64,000 nucleotides of DNA. Origin: Pandoraea sputorum. Lineage in GTDB: Bacteria; Pseudomonadota; Gammaproteobacteria; Burkholderiales; Burkholderiaceae. A program made the translations under genes and the position numbers. The DNA lies in assembly GCF_000814845.2 (NCBI RefSeq), contig NZ_CP010431.2:2976001-3040000 (forward strand). The letters run 5' to 3'. Below, one piece after another: positions 44,833-56,276 of the stretch (its first letter is position 1; each line of letters starts with the position of its first letter). The notes under the pieces are model-generated. The model did not search any database. It was not told the origin of the DNA and was given only the letters and a program-made list of their open reading frames with translations.

Positions 44833-44864
44833 AAAAACGCCGCTCACCCGACGGTGAACGGCGT
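44833..44864 (-). terminator. Factor-independent terminator downstream of zipA
   Basis: On minus, ACGCCG-TTCACC and GGTGA-G-CGGCGT pair with one mismatch around a 4-nt loop, followed by TTTTTG. It lies about 66 bp past the zipA stop and separates smc-zipA from ligA-def. Confidence 0.8.
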
Positions 44865-44929
44865 GCATCGAACGCGGTGGCAGGCCGAGTGAAGCTCGCC
44901 CTGCCCGAACGCAGCAAATCGCGCTGAAC

Positions 44930-46426
44930 TTACTGGCTGAACAGACGGCGCGTGACGGGCGAACCCGCCGGCAGACCGCGCGCTTCAAGGCGTTCGTACA
45001 GCTTGAGCAACTGCTTGTCGACGTTTTGCAGCGCAGCATCCGAGAGTGGACGGCGTTGATCGTCCACCACGCGGCCACCGATACGCTGTCCGATCGAACG
45101 CGCGTAATCGCACATCAGACGGAACGGCAGGAGGTCTTCGTCGGCCACCGGCACGTCGAGCAGCATGGTGATCAGGTCGCCGCCCTTGTACGTCAGGTCG
45201 TCGCGCAAGAAGTTGGTGTCACCGAATTGCAGCATGAACACCGGGTTCTGACGCGAATCGAGTTTGACGAAACGCATGCCATCGCGCGAGAGCAGCAATC
45301 CATCCTGCGTGGCGACAGCCTGCACGTAATTGGCCGACCACGGTGCGCCGTCCGACAGCACGTTCACCGACAGCTGAGCGTCGCATTGCGCGGCAAAGCT
45401 GTCGAGTTCACGGCCACGGGCGACCGTTTCCATCATGTCGGGCAATTCCGGCAAAGCATCGACGGCATCCGCCAGCGTCTGCACGAGATTCGAGAACTCG
45501 GAGAACTCGACTTCGTTGAGGGCGCCCGCGCGATTGGCCAGTTGCACGGCCATGCGCAGTTGGTGATATCGGCCACCCGTGCGAATCGGCTCCCATGCGG
45601 ACGCTTCGTCGACACGCCCTTCCACGTTCACGGGCTTGCTGCCCGCGCGACGCATGCGCACCGTCAGCGGCATCAGCCGTTCGGCAGCCACCATGTTCGC
45701 CAGCGGCAACTCGACGATGCAGTCGATGCGTTCGTCGATGATCGGCGGCGGACCGCTCGGTACTGCCGGACGTGCAGCCGCTACCGGTGCTTCTGGCGCT
45801 GCCGGTGCAGGCACCGCCACATCGGTGGATGTGGGTGCCGTATCGACGTGCGCTGCCTGCGCTTCGGCATCGGGTGCCGCTGCGGCGCTAGCGGCAGCGC
45901 CCGCCGTGGCAGCGTCTACCGTATCGTCGGCGGCCAGTTCGGCGTCGACGCGTGCGACTGCGCTGGCTGCCGCTGCGTCCTGTGCATCGCGGCGTTGCGC
46001 CGCTTCCGCGTCATGCGGCTGGACGGGCGCCGTGTCGGCAACCACGTCCGACTCGCTGCCTTCCGCAGCCCGCGCCGCTGCTTCCTGCGCGGCACGCTTG
46101 CGCGCTGCCGGCGGGGCATCCCAGGCATCTTCGTTGATAGCGAAAGCATCTTGCACCGACGTTCCGGCGGCGGCCGGTCCAAGCGTCGGCTCGCGACGCT
46201 CGCCCGACTGTGCGGGCACGCGCGGCGGCGACAGCGTCGGTTCGATGAACGGGCGGTCGTCGTCGGCATCGGGCGTACCGGCGGTCGCGTCGATACCCGC
46301 ACCGTCGACCGGCATGCGACGCGGTATGCGCGCGCGTGCCTTGCTGCCTTGCCAGGCGTTATAGGCCACCACTCCCAGCAGTACCACTACCCCTGCGGCA
46401 ATCAAGCTCAGCTGCAGTTCATTCAT
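44930..46426 (-). CDS. zipA: Cell division protein ZipA
   Basis: It tethers FtsZ to the inner membrane at the septum. It has 498 residues, longer than the 328 of E. coli ZipA. The N-terminus MNELQLSLIAAGVVVLLGVV is the membrane anchor. A long Ala/Pro/Asp-rich linker follows (about residues 40-240, with AAAASAVARVDAELAADDT). The C-terminal FtsZ-binding domain starts near PPIIDERIDCIVELPLAN and includes DVPVADEDLLPFRLMCDYA. The extra length lies in the linker. Its start is 39 bp after the smc stop. Confidence 0.92.
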   Translation of the reverse strand: MNELQLSLIAAGVVVLLGVVAYNAWQGSKARARIPRRMPVDGAGIDATAGTPDADDDRPFIEPTLSPPRVPAQSGERREPTLGPAAAGTSVQDAFAINEDAWDAPPAARKRAAQEAAARAAEGSESDVVADTAPVQPHDAEAAQRRDAQDAAAASAVARVDAELAADDTVDAATAGAAASAAAAPDAEAQAAHVDTAPTSTDVAVPAPAAPEAPVAAARPAVPSGPPPIIDERIDCIVELPLANMVAAERLMPLTVRMRRAGSKPVNVEGRVDEASAWEPIRTGGRYHQLRMAVQLANRAGALNEVEFSEFSNLVQTLADAVDALPELPDMMETVARGRELDSFAAQCDAQLSVNVLSDGAPWSANYVQAVATQDGLLLSRDGMRFVKLDSRQNPVFMLQFGDTNFLRDDLTYKGGDLITMLLDVPVADEDLLPFRLMCDYARSIGQRIGGRVVDDQRRPLSDAALQNVDKQLLKLYERLEARGLPAGSPVTRRLFSQ

Positions 46427-46465
46427 GCGCGGCGTTCCTCTCTCTTCTCCATCGTAGGCGCGGGG

Positions 46466-49400
46466 TCAGGCGATCTCGGCCAGATTGATCGCAGACTCCA
46501 TGTCCACCGCCACGATCCGCGACACCCCTTGTTCCTGCATGGTGACGCCGATGAGCTGATTGGCCATTTCCATCGCGATTTTGTTATGCGAAATAAATAC
46601 GAATTGGGTACGGTCCGACATGCGCGCCACCATCTTGGCGTAGCGCTCGGTGTTGGCGTCGTCGAGCGGCGCGTCCACCTCGTCAAGCAAACAGAACGGC
46701 GCAGGATTGAGCTGGAACATCCCGAACACCAGCGCAATGGCCGTGAGCGCCTTCTCTCCTCCTGACAGCAGATGGATCGTGGAGTTCTTCTTGCCCGGCG
46801 GTTGCGCCATGACCTGCACACCGGCGTCGAGAATTTCGTCGCCAGTCATGATGAGTTTCGCCTGGCCGCCACCGAACAGCATCGGGAACAGTTCGCCGAA
46901 ATGCTTGTTCACTTCGTCGAACGTGCCTTGCAGCAGCACACGCGTCTCTTCGTCGATCTTGCGGATGGCGCCTTCTAGGGTCTCGATGGCGTCGTTCAGG
47001 TCGGCCGATTGCGCATCGAGGAAGACCTTGCGCTCGCGCGCCGTCTCCAACTCTTCGAGCGCGGCCATGTTGACCGGTCCGAGCGCGTTGATTGCGTTGT
47101 TGATGCGTGTGACTTCGCCTTGCAGATACGACGGCTTCATATCCGCCGTCAGCTTTGCGGAGAGCGCCTCTTCGTCCACTTCGGCCGTCGTCAACTGCTC
47201 AACAAACTGCTCGCGATTCAGGCGCGCAGCCTGCTCCTTTAACTGCAATTCCGTGATGCGATCGCGCAGGGGCTGCAAACCACGCTCTGCGGCCAGTCGC
47301 TCTTCGTCGCTTTGACGCAGCTTTTGCGTCAGCGCGTCGAGTTCGATGCGAGCTGCACCCAGAATCTCTTCCTTCTCGGCGCGCAGTTCGAGTGCGTCCT
47401 GCAAACCGTTTTCGGCCGTCTGCTCGGTGATCAGCGCGAGTTCTGCCTGCGCCTGCTCGATCGAGACGACGAGACGCTCAGCCTGTTCGAGTGCCGTCTG
47501 AATGCTACGTCGATGCTCGTCGATCTTGCTGGAGATACCCTTCTGGCCGTACGACGCTTCCTGCGCCAGACGTTCCAGTTCACGGGCGCGATTACGCGCA
47601 TCGGACAACTGGCTGTCGAGGGATTCGAATTCGAGCTGACCGTCTTCGAACGTGGCTTGCAATTCGGCCAGACGCGCGTCGCTTTGCTCGAAGTTTGCCT
47701 CCGACTCGGCGCGCATCGCCAGTTGCTCTTCGATCTGCGCGGCGATTTCACGCAGTTCTTCGTCGATCTGCGTACTGCGGGCGTTGTAACGCTCGTAAGC
47801 CTGCGTGAGCTTGAGCACGTCCATCTGCAATGCGTGCACGCGTTGCGTGGCGCGCTCGGCACGTCCGCGCACCTCGCTCAGCGACTGCGCTGCCTGACTG
47901 TATGCCGCCTCGGCACGCACGGCAGCCGATTTGGCTTCGTCGGAAAGTAATGCCTGCGCACGCAGCTGCTTGCCCAGATTCTCGATTTCCTGCTGACGGG
48001 CGAGCAAACCGGCCTGCTCGGAGTCCGCCGCATAAAGCTGGACGCCGACACGCGTAACCTGATGGCCTGCCTTGACGACAATCGATGCGCCTTCGGGCAA
48101 CTGTGCGCGGGCAACCATCGCCTGCGCGAGATCGTCGGCAACGAACACGTGACCGAGCCATTCCTGCAGCACGGCGCGCAGGCCCGGATCGTCGATGCGC
48201 AGCAACGACAACAGCGGACGCAGCGACGCCGGGGCTTCCATCGGACGTGCGGCCGGCGGCGGCGAATAGAACGCCAGCTTGGCCGGCGGCGCATCGCTCG
48301 CGAAGGCCTTCACCCAATCGAGATTGCTGATTTCTAGCGCAGCGAGACGTTCGCGCAGCACCGATTCGAGCGCCGGCTCCCAGCCCGGCTCGATATGCAG
48401 CTTCTTCCACAGACGCGGCAATTGCGCCAGCTCGTGCTTGTCGAGCCACGGCTGCACCTTGCCCTCCGTCTGGACACTTTCCTGGAGTTGCTTGAGCGCG
48501 GTCAGACGTGCCTCAAGCTGAGCGATCGTCGCCGCTTCCGACTGCACGCGCGCCTGCGCTTCAGCACGCTCGGCCTCGAGTCGCGGCAGACGCTCTTCGG
48601 CATCGGCCAGTTCGGCCTGCGCATCTTCGAGCATCGCCTGATGTTCGGCGAGGTCGCCGCGTTGCATCTCAAGCTCGGCTTCGTCGGGCTTGTCGAGCCC
48701 GCGCGCCTCGCCCTGCAAACGCTCCTGACGCTGCTGCAACTGCTGCAACGCCTGATCGGCATTGCGCTGATGCGCGGCTTCAAGTTTCAGGCTCTGCTCG
48801 ACCTGCGCGATCTCACTGCGTTGCTCGTTGAGCAGGTTCTGTGCGTCGCGCCAGCCGGATTCGAGCGCGGGCAGCGCCTCGTTCTGATCGGCGGCCTGGT
48901 CCTGCGCAGTCGCCGCGCGTTCCTCGGCGATGATGAGCTCTTCTTCGGCGAGTGCGAGCTCTTCTTCCGACTGCGCCGAACGGGCCTGCCACTGCTCGCG
49001 CTGCGAGGTCAGCGCCGCCAACTGGGCCTGCACGCGATTGCGCGACTCGACCACGTAACGAATCTCGGCTTCCAGACGGCTGACTTCCGAGTTCGCTTCG
49101 TACATGGCGCTTTGCGCGGCCTGTACGGCGTCGGTGGCCGTGTAGTGCGCGGCACGCAGCGTTTCGAGATCGGACTCGGAGCCGCGCAGACGTGACATCT
49201 GCGCTTCCAGATCGACCTGCGCCGACTCGATGGCACGCTGCTGGCGCTCTTGCTCGTTCTGCGCTTCGTTCTTGCGAAGCAGCCAGAGCAACTGCTGCTT
49301 TTCTTCGCCGTCGCGCTGCAAGTCCTTGAATCGATTGGCGACGACCGCCTGCGATTCAAGCTTTTCGAGGTTGGTTCCGAGTTCGCGAAGAATGTCTTCT

Positions 49401-49981
49401 ACGCGCGTCAGGTTTTCGCGCGTGTCCTGCAAACGGTTCTCGGTCTCGCGGCGGCGTTCCTTGTACTTGGAGACGCCCGCGGCTTCTTCGAGGAACACGC
49501 GCAGCTCTTCCGGCTTCGCCTCGATGATTCGCGAAATCATCCCCTGGCCGATGATGGCGTAGGCGCGCGGCCCAAGGCCCGTGCCGAGGAAGATGTCCTG
49601 AATATCGCGGCGGCGTGCCGGCAGGTTATTGATGTAATAGCTGGAGGTGCCATCGCGCGTGAGCACGCGCTTGACGGCGATTTCGGCGTACTGGCTCCAC
49701 TGCCCGGCGGCGCGCCCGGCGCTGTTGTCGAACACCAGTTCGACGCTCGCGCGGCTCGCCTGCTTGCGGGCAGTCGATCCGTTGAAAATCACGTCCTGCA
49801 TCGATTCGCCGCGCAGCTCGGAAGCGCGCGACTCGCCGAGCACCCAGCGCACGGCATCGATGATGTTGGATTTGCCGCACCCGTTCGGGCCGACGATCCC
49901 GACCAGTTGGCCGGGCACCGCGAAGTTCGTCGGGTCGACGAAAGATTTGAAGCCAGCGAGTTTGATGGAAGTCAGACGCAC
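46466..49981 (-). CDS. smc: Chromosome segregation ATPase SMC
   Basis: It condenses and organises the chromosome. It has 1171 residues. The Walker A motif is in GPNGCGKSNIIDAVRWVLGE. There are long coiled coils on either side of a hinge (about residues 500-660) and a C-terminal ATPase half with LLSGGEKALTAIALVFGMFQ and CLLDEVDAPLDDANTERYAK. The start is GTG 49981 (VRLTSIKLAGFKSFVDPTNF). ScpA/ScpB partners are not in the window. Confidence 0.97.
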   Translation of the reverse strand: MRLTSIKLAGFKSFVDPTNFAVPGQLVGIVGPNGCGKSNIIDAVRWVLGESRASELRGESMQDVIFNGSTARKQASRASVELVFDNSAGRAAGQWSQYAEIAVKRVLTRDGTSSYYINNLPARRRDIQDIFLGTGLGPRAYAIIGQGMISRIIEAKPEELRVFLEEAAGVSKYKERRRETENRLQDTRENLTRVEDILRELGTNLEKLESQAVVANRFKDLQRDGEEKQQLLWLLRKNEAQNEQERQQRAIESAQVDLEAQMSRLRGSESDLETLRAAHYTATDAVQAAQSAMYEANSEVSRLEAEIRYVVESRNRVQAQLAALTSQREQWQARSAQSEEELALAEEELIIAEERAATAQDQAADQNEALPALESGWRDAQNLLNEQRSEIAQVEQSLKLEAAHQRNADQALQQLQQRQERLQGEARGLDKPDEAELEMQRGDLAEHQAMLEDAQAELADAEERLPRLEAERAEAQARVQSEAATIAQLEARLTALKQLQESVQTEGKVQPWLDKHELAQLPRLWKKLHIEPGWEPALESVLRERLAALEISNLDWVKAFASDAPPAKLAFYSPPPAARPMEAPASLRPLLSLLRIDDPGLRAVLQEWLGHVFVADDLAQAMVARAQLPEGASIVVKAGHQVTRVGVQLYAADSEQAGLLARQQEIENLGKQLRAQALLSDEAKSAAVRAEAAYSQAAQSLSEVRGRAERATQRVHALQMDVLKLTQAYERYNARSTQIDEELREIAAQIEEQLAMRAESEANFEQSDARLAELQATFEDGQLEFESLDSQLSDARNRARELERLAQEASYGQKGISSKIDEHRRSIQTALEQAERLVVSIEQAQAELALITEQTAENGLQDALELRAEKEEILGAARIELDALTQKLRQSDEERLAAERGLQPLRDRITELQLKEQAARLNREQFVEQLTTAEVDEEALSAKLTADMKPSYLQGEVTRINNAINALGPVNMAALEELETARERKVFLDAQSADLNDAIETLEGAIRKIDEETRVLLQGTFDEVNKHFGELFPMLFGGGQAKLIMTGDEILDAGVQVMAQPPGKKNSTIHLLSGGEKALTAIALVFGMFQLNPAPFCLLDEVDAPLDDANTERYAKMVARMSDRTQFVFISHNKIAMEMANQLIGVTMQEQGVSRIVAVDMESAINLAEIA

Positions 49982-50147
49982 GGCAGGTTCGCTTTATCGG
50001 TCATTGAATGATAGGAAAGACGCAGACGCGCTAGCTGGTCCTGTCGGGCCTGCGCACGCTGGCGTGCACGGGCCACTTTTCTTGCTGCTGTCTTGCCGCA
50101 TTTTTGCCGCTTTAGGCGTGCTTACGACGTTACAACGACGGTACGCA

Positions 50148-51143
50148 TCATACCATCGCATCCCCCGCCGTCGCGGATTTACAACGTCGTGAATCGGGCA
50201 ATATTCCGGACAGCACGCCCGCCGCCACGATGCACAGCCCACCGGCGATTTCCCGCACCCCCAGGCCTTCGCTGGCCAGCCACCAGGACGATATCGCCGC
50301 CACCACGATTTCGAAGAGCATGATGAGCGCCGCCTGATTGGCCGGCACCCGCGCCAGACCGAATTGCACGATGACGTTGGTCACGGCGATGGTGCAACCC
50401 AGCGCCAGCGCAACTGCAGCCGTCGCAGCACCAGACGTGAGCGCCGAGACCGCCGCCTGTCCGGCCTGCACCCCGCCGTCGAACGGCAAGACCAGCAAAC
50501 CGCCCACGACGCAGCCCAAATAGAGCGTCCAACTGCGCATTTCGGCCGGCACGCCGGGCAACGCCTGGCTGACTCGCCGCAACAACACGTTATTAAGCGC
50601 AAATGCCGCCCCGGCAATAGCACCGGCCCATTCGCCCGGATTGTTCGGAACAGGCCAACCCAGTTCGGGCGACCAGAGCATCAGGCCCGCCCCGCCCAGC
50701 GCCAGCGCTATGAGTCCCACACCACGCAGGCCGACCCGTTCGCCGAGCAACCAGTGGGCAAACAACGCCGTCCAGACCGGGGTCAGATAGAAAAGCAGCA
50801 ACACGCGCATGACGTGGCCGTGCGTAGTGCCCCAGACGAAGGCGACGTTGGTCGTGCCCCCGGCGAACGCCACGCCGACAAGCAGCCACGACCAGCGCAG
50901 CGTGCCGAGCGAGCGTCGGTAGACGAGCGAGAGCAGCAGGATGGCCACGGTGGCCGTGCAGATCTGGGCGGGCACCGCTGCAACGCCCCACTGAGCCAGA
51001 ATGCGGTACGGGAACCAGGCCAGCCCCCAGACGGACGATCCGATAAGAATGGCCAGGGCGGGCGCTGCCCGGGTGCCAAAGGTAGTGCTGGAGGCGCCGG
51101 ATGCGGATTCCGGGCCGCCCGCGCCGTTGCCGGCTACGGTCAT
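50148..51143 (-). CDS. EamA/DMT-family transporter
   Basis: This is a second, unrelated member of the drug/metabolite transporter superfamily. It has 331 residues and about ten membrane helices, with EamA hallmarks ILIGSSVWGLAWFPYRILAQ and LTPVWTALFAHWLLGERVGL. The first ~25 residues are Gly/Ser-rich and precede the first helix. The substrate is unknown. It lies upstream of and divergent to dapC; a role in exporting a lysine-related metabolite would be speculation. Confidence 0.85.
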   Translation of the reverse strand: MTVAGNGAGGPESASGASSTTFGTRAAPALAILIGSSVWGLAWFPYRILAQWGVAAVPAQICTATVAILLLSLVYRRSLGTLRWSWLLVGVAFAGGTTNVAFVWGTTHGHVMRVLLLFYLTPVWTALFAHWLLGERVGLRGVGLIALALGGAGLMLWSPELGWPVPNNPGEWAGAIAGAAFALNNVLLRRVSQALPGVPAEMRSWTLYLGCVVGGLLVLPFDGGVQAGQAAVSALTSGAATAAVALALGCTIAVTNVIVQFGLARVPANQAALIMLFEIVVAAISSWWLASEGLGVREIAGGLCIVAAGVLSGILPDSRRCKSATAGDAMV

Positions 51144-51505
51144 ACGCTTAACTCCTGAAAAACCTGAGATACTCCGCAGACTTGCCCCATTGGCGCCTCG
51201 GAATATGCTGAATTACGCGCTGGTCGCGCTTTGTGGGCGCCGTAACGGTATAATTTTCGCTTTGCCGATCTTGCCATTCTTGAACGCGTCCGGGAACCCC
51301 TTGGCGTGATGAAGCGGATAAGCGCCAGCCTATGCCCGGCCTGCGATCCGCCGAATCTGAGGCAGGAAAGGTACGGTGTCGCGCAGCGCGCCGGTGCGCC
51401 TTCCGCCTCGCCCAGCCGCCCTGTGCGTTCCCGGGTGGCCCGAATCCGCTCGACAACGCCTCGACTGGCGTTGCGAACCCTAGCCCTGAGTCTGTTTGAA
51501 TCCAA
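51144..51505 (+). promoter_or_regulatory. Promoter and long leader of dapC
   Basis: These 362 bp have no recognised gene. A perfect TATAAT lies at 51249-51254, but its -35 region is weak. A start near 51261 leaves a ~245-nt leader. In it, CCGGGAAC (51290-51297) can pair with GTTCCCGG (51427-51434), enclosing smaller hairpins. A 66-67 codon frame begins at GTG 51306 or ATG 51309, and its TGA overlaps the dapC GTG. No known riboswitch was recognised. Confidence 0.45.
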
Positions 51506-52708
51506 GTGAACCCATTACTCGACAAGCTCCAGCCCTATCCCTTTGAACGCCTGAAGGCACTGGTGGCGGACGTCACGCCCGCCAATACCTACAAGGCCAT
51601 CAGTTTCGGCATCGGTGAGCCCAAGCATCCGACGCCGCAGTTCATCAAGGAAGCCCTGATCGAAGGGCTGGGCGGTCTCTCGAACTATCCGGCCACGGCC
51701 GGCGGCGAGCCGCTGCGCGCGGCCATCGCCCAGTGGCTGGAACGCCGTTACGCGCTGCCCAATGTGAACCCGGCCACCGAAGTGCTGCCGGTCACGGGCT
51801 CGCGCGAAGCGCTCTTCTCGTTCGCTCAGGCCGTTGTCGACGGCAGCAAATCAGGCGCGCGCGTGCTTTGCCCGAACCCGTTCTATCAGATCTACGAAGG
51901 CGCGACGTTGCTCGCGGGCGCTACGCCCTATTACGCCGACAGCGATCCGGCGCGCAACTTCGCCCCCGACTACGACGCCGTGCCAGCCGACGTCTGGCGC
52001 GACGTTCAGCTCGTCTACCTTTGCTCGCCGGGCAACCCGACCGGGGCTGTGCTGAGTCTGGCCGACTGGAAGCGTTTGTTCGAATTGTCGGACGAATACG
52101 GCTTCGTGATCGCATCCGACGAGTGTTACTCCGAGATTTACTTCGACGAAGAACGCGCGCCGCTGGGCGGTTTGGCTGCCGCCCATCAACTGGGCCGGAG
52201 CTTTGAGCGGCTGGTGGTCTTTTCGAGCCTCTCGAAGCGCTCGAACGTGCCAGGCATGCGCTCGGGCTTCGTGGCGGGCGACGCTGCAATCCTCAAGAAA
52301 TTCCTGCTGTACCGCACCTACCATGGCTGCGCCATGAGCCCAGCCGTGCAGGCCGCGAGCATCGCCGCCTGGAACGACGAGGCGCACGTGCGCCTGAACC
52401 GCAGCAAGTACCTGAAGAAATTCCAGACGGTTACGCCGATGCTCGCCGAAGTGCTCGACGTGCGGCTTCCCGACGCCGGTTTCTATCTGTGGGCCAAGGT
52501 CGACACGAAAACCGGCCTGTCGGACACGGAATTCACGCGCCAGTTGCTGGCGCAATACAATGTGGCCGTCTTGCCCGGATCCTATCTGGGACGCGCGGCG
52601 CACGGCGCCAATCCGGCAGAGAACTATGTCCGTATCGCCCTCGTGGCCGATGTGGACGAATGCACCGAAGGCGCCCAGCGCATCGTGCAGTTCTGCCAAT
52701 CCCTTTAA
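51506..52708 (+). CDS. dapC: Succinyldiaminopimelate transaminase
   Basis: This PLP enzyme transfers an amino group from glutamate in the succinylase branch of lysine/diaminopimelate synthesis. It has 400 residues of aminotransferase class I/II. Landmarks are ISFGIGEPKHPTPQFI, YLCSPGNPTGAVLSLADW, and the PLP-binding Lys in FSSLSKRSNVPGMRSGFVAG. The start must be GTG 51506: an in-frame stop lies three codons upstream and no Met codon follows for a long way. It leads the dapC-dapD-dapE group. Confidence 0.92.
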   Translation: MNPLLDKLQPYPFERLKALVADVTPANTYKAISFGIGEPKHPTPQFIKEALIEGLGGLSNYPATAGGEPLRAAIAQWLERRYALPNVNPATEVLPVTGSREALFSFAQAVVDGSKSGARVLCPNPFYQIYEGATLLAGATPYYADSDPARNFAPDYDAVPADVWRDVQLVYLCSPGNPTGAVLSLADWKRLFELSDEYGFVIASDECYSEIYFDEERAPLGGLAAAHQLGRSFERLVVFSSLSKRSNVPGMRSGFVAGDAAILKKFLLYRTYHGCAMSPAVQAASIAAWNDEAHVRLNRSKYLKKFQTVTPMLAEVLDVRLPDAGFYLWAKVDTKTGLSDTEFTRQLLAQYNVAVLPGSYLGRAAHGANPAENYVRIALVADVDECTEGAQRIVQFCQSL

Positions 52709-52732
52709 TTCCAACTGCAACTGATTCTCGCC

Positions 52733-53560
52733 ATGTCGCAACAACTGCAAACCATCATCGATCAAGCCTGGGAAAACCGTGCCGAGATTTCGGCCAAGGC
52801 CGCGCCCGCCGACGTGCGCGAAGCCGTCTCCCACGTCATCGCCGAACTGGACAAGGGCGCGCTGCGCGTCGCCCAGAAGCAAGACGGTCAATGGATCGTC
52901 AACCAGTGGATCAAGAAGGCCGTGCTGTTGTCGTTCCGTCTGGAAGATAACGCCGTGATGCCCGCCGGCGGCTTCAGCCAGTTCTACGACAAGGTGCCGA
53001 GCAAGTTCGCCAACTACACCGCAGAAGACTTCGCCCGTGGCGGCTTCCGCGTCGTGCCGCCCGCCGTGGCTCGCCGTGGTTCGTTCATCGGCAAGAATGT
53101 GGTGCTGATGCCGTCGTACACCAACATCGGCGCATACGTCGACGAAGGCACGATGGTCGACACGTGGGCCACCGTCGGTTCGTGCGCCCAGATCGGCAAG
53201 AACGTTCACCTGTCGGGCGGTGTCGGCATCGGCGGCGTGCTCGAGCCGCTGCAAGCCAATCCGGTCATCATCGAAGATAACTGCTTCATCGGTGCCCGCT
53301 CGGAAGTCGTGGAAGGCGTGATCGTCGAAGAGAACTCGGTGATCTCGATGGGCGTGTATCTGGGTCAGTCGACCAAGATCTACGACCGCGAAACGGGTGA
53401 AGTCCATTACGGCCGCGTGCCGGCCGGTTCGGTCGTCGTGCCGGGCAACCTGCCCTCGAAGGACGGCAAGTACAGCCTGTATTGCGCCGTGATCGTCAAG
53501 AAGGTCGACGCGCAAACCCGCGCCAAGACGGCCATCAACGACCTGCTGCGCGGCGAATAA
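52733..53560 (+). CDS. dapD: Tetrahydrodipicolinate N-succinyltransferase
   Basis: It succinylates tetrahydrodipicolinate from succinyl-CoA, the step before DapC. It has 275 residues of left-handed beta-helix, with hexapeptide region [20 protein letters not shown] and the block [20 protein letters not shown]. The N-terminal helical domain starts [20 protein letters not shown]. It follows dapC after 24 bp. Confidence 0.97.
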   Translation: MSQQLQTIIDQAWENRAEISAKAAPADVREAVSHVIAELDKGALRVAQKQDGQWIVNQWIKKAVLLSFRLEDNAVMPAGGFSQFYDKVPSKFANYTAEDFARGGFRVVPPAVARRGSFIGKNVVLMPSYTNIGAYVDEGTMVDTWATVGSCAQIGKNVHLSGGVGIGGVLEPLQANPVIIEDNCFIGARSEVVEGVIVEENSVISMGVYLGQSTKIYDRETGEVHYGRVPAGSVVVPGNLPSKDGKYSLYCAVIVKKVDAQTRAKTAINDLLRGE

Positions 53561-53703
53561 TTCCACGCAAGCGCCAAGGAGCCAACGTCGCAGCGGGTGC
53601 TGCGGCGCTGGCTTTGACCTTTGCGCGATGAAGTTCACGTCGATGATCGCATCGACGTTGTTGTGCCTATTGTTTTGCAATCGCCATCTCAGGAGTACCG
53701 GCA

Positions 53704-55207
<1,504 letters not shown>

Positions 55208-55234
55208 GACACAGGCACACGAGGCGAATCCATC

Positions 55235-56131
55235 ATGACGACTCAGAAGACCCACCCATTCCAGACGTTGCGCGATCTGCTGCGCTACGCGGTCTCGCGC
55301 TTCACCGAGGCCGAGCTGGCTTTCGGGCACGGCACCGCTACGGCGTACGACGAAGCGGCGTACCTGCTGCTGCACACGCTGCACCTGCCCATCGACACGC
55401 TCGATCCGTTCCTCGACGCCCGCTTGCTGCCGGACGAAATCGAGCGCGCACTGTCGGTCATCAACCGTCGCGCGGGCGAGCGCGTTCCCGCGTCGTACAT
55501 CACGAACGAAGCGTGGATGCACGGCCATCGGTTCTATGTAGACGAACGGGTTATCGTGCCGCGCTCGTTCATCGGCGAATTGTTGGAAGACGCATTGCAG
55601 CCGTGGGTGAATCATCCGGACGACGTCGCCGACGTGCTCGAACTGTGCACCGGCTCCGGATGCCTTGCGATCCTCGCTGCCGAGACGTTCCCGGCTGCGC
55701 AGATCGACGCCGTCGATATTTCGCACGATGCGCTGGACGTGGCAAAGATCAACGTGGCCGACTATGGTCTCGACGACCGCGTCGCGTTGCATCTGGGCGA
55801 CCTGTACGCGCCGCTGCCGGAGGGCAAGCGCTACGAAGTCATCATCACCAACCCGCCTTACGTCAACGAAGGCTCCATGCAGGTGCTTCCCGCGGAGTAT
55901 CGCCACGAGCCACGCCTTGCGCTCGCCGGTGGTGACGACGGCATGGACATCGTGCGACGGATCATCGCAGGAGCCCGCGAACGCCTGACGGACGACGGCG
56001 TGCTGGTCGTGGAAATCGGTAACGAGCGTCACTTTGTCGAAGCGGCGTTCCCCGAGTTGCCGATCACATGGCTGGCCACCAGCGCCGGCGACGACATGGT
56101 CTTCCTGGTGCAAGCTGCCGATCTGCCGTAA
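55235..56131 (+). CDS. prmB: Ribosomal protein L3 N5-glutamine methyltransferase
   Basis: It methylates a glutamine of ribosomal protein L3 using S-adenosylmethionine. It has 298 residues. The methyltransferase motif I is VLELCTGSGCLAILAAETFP and the glutamine-methyltransferase motif is ITNPPYVNEGSM. The N-terminal helical domain (TLRDLLRYAVSRFTEAELAF) and the upstream ERVPASYITNEAWMHGHRF favour PrmB over PrmC. It is probably co-transcribed with dapE, 27 bp away. Confidence 0.92.
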   Translation: MTTQKTHPFQTLRDLLRYAVSRFTEAELAFGHGTATAYDEAAYLLLHTLHLPIDTLDPFLDARLLPDEIERALSVINRRAGERVPASYITNEAWMHGHRFYVDERVIVPRSFIGELLEDALQPWVNHPDDVADVLELCTGSGCLAILAAETFPAAQIDAVDISHDALDVAKINVADYGLDDRVALHLGDLYAPLPEGKRYEVIITNPPYVNEGSMQVLPAEYRHEPRLALAGGDDGMDIVRRIIAGARERLTDDGVLVVEIGNERHFVEAAFPELPITWLATSAGDDMVFLVQAADLP

Positions 56132-56276
56132 CAATACGTTTTGCCTCAAGGGCTCGTGCCCCCCCGATGTCGATATTGTCGTCGGTGCCGCGAGCCCTCG
56201 CCTAAGTCCACGCACCCCGGTTACACTCAGGGTCCCGAGTCGGCGCGACTCACGGCATGGAGGTATCTGAACCGTC

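Noticed and set aside
51306..51509. The small frame before dapC as a confirmed gene
   Set aside because: It has no ribosome binding site and an Arg/Ser/Pro-rich product typical of chance frames; only the stop/start overlap supports it, so it is listed as a finding.
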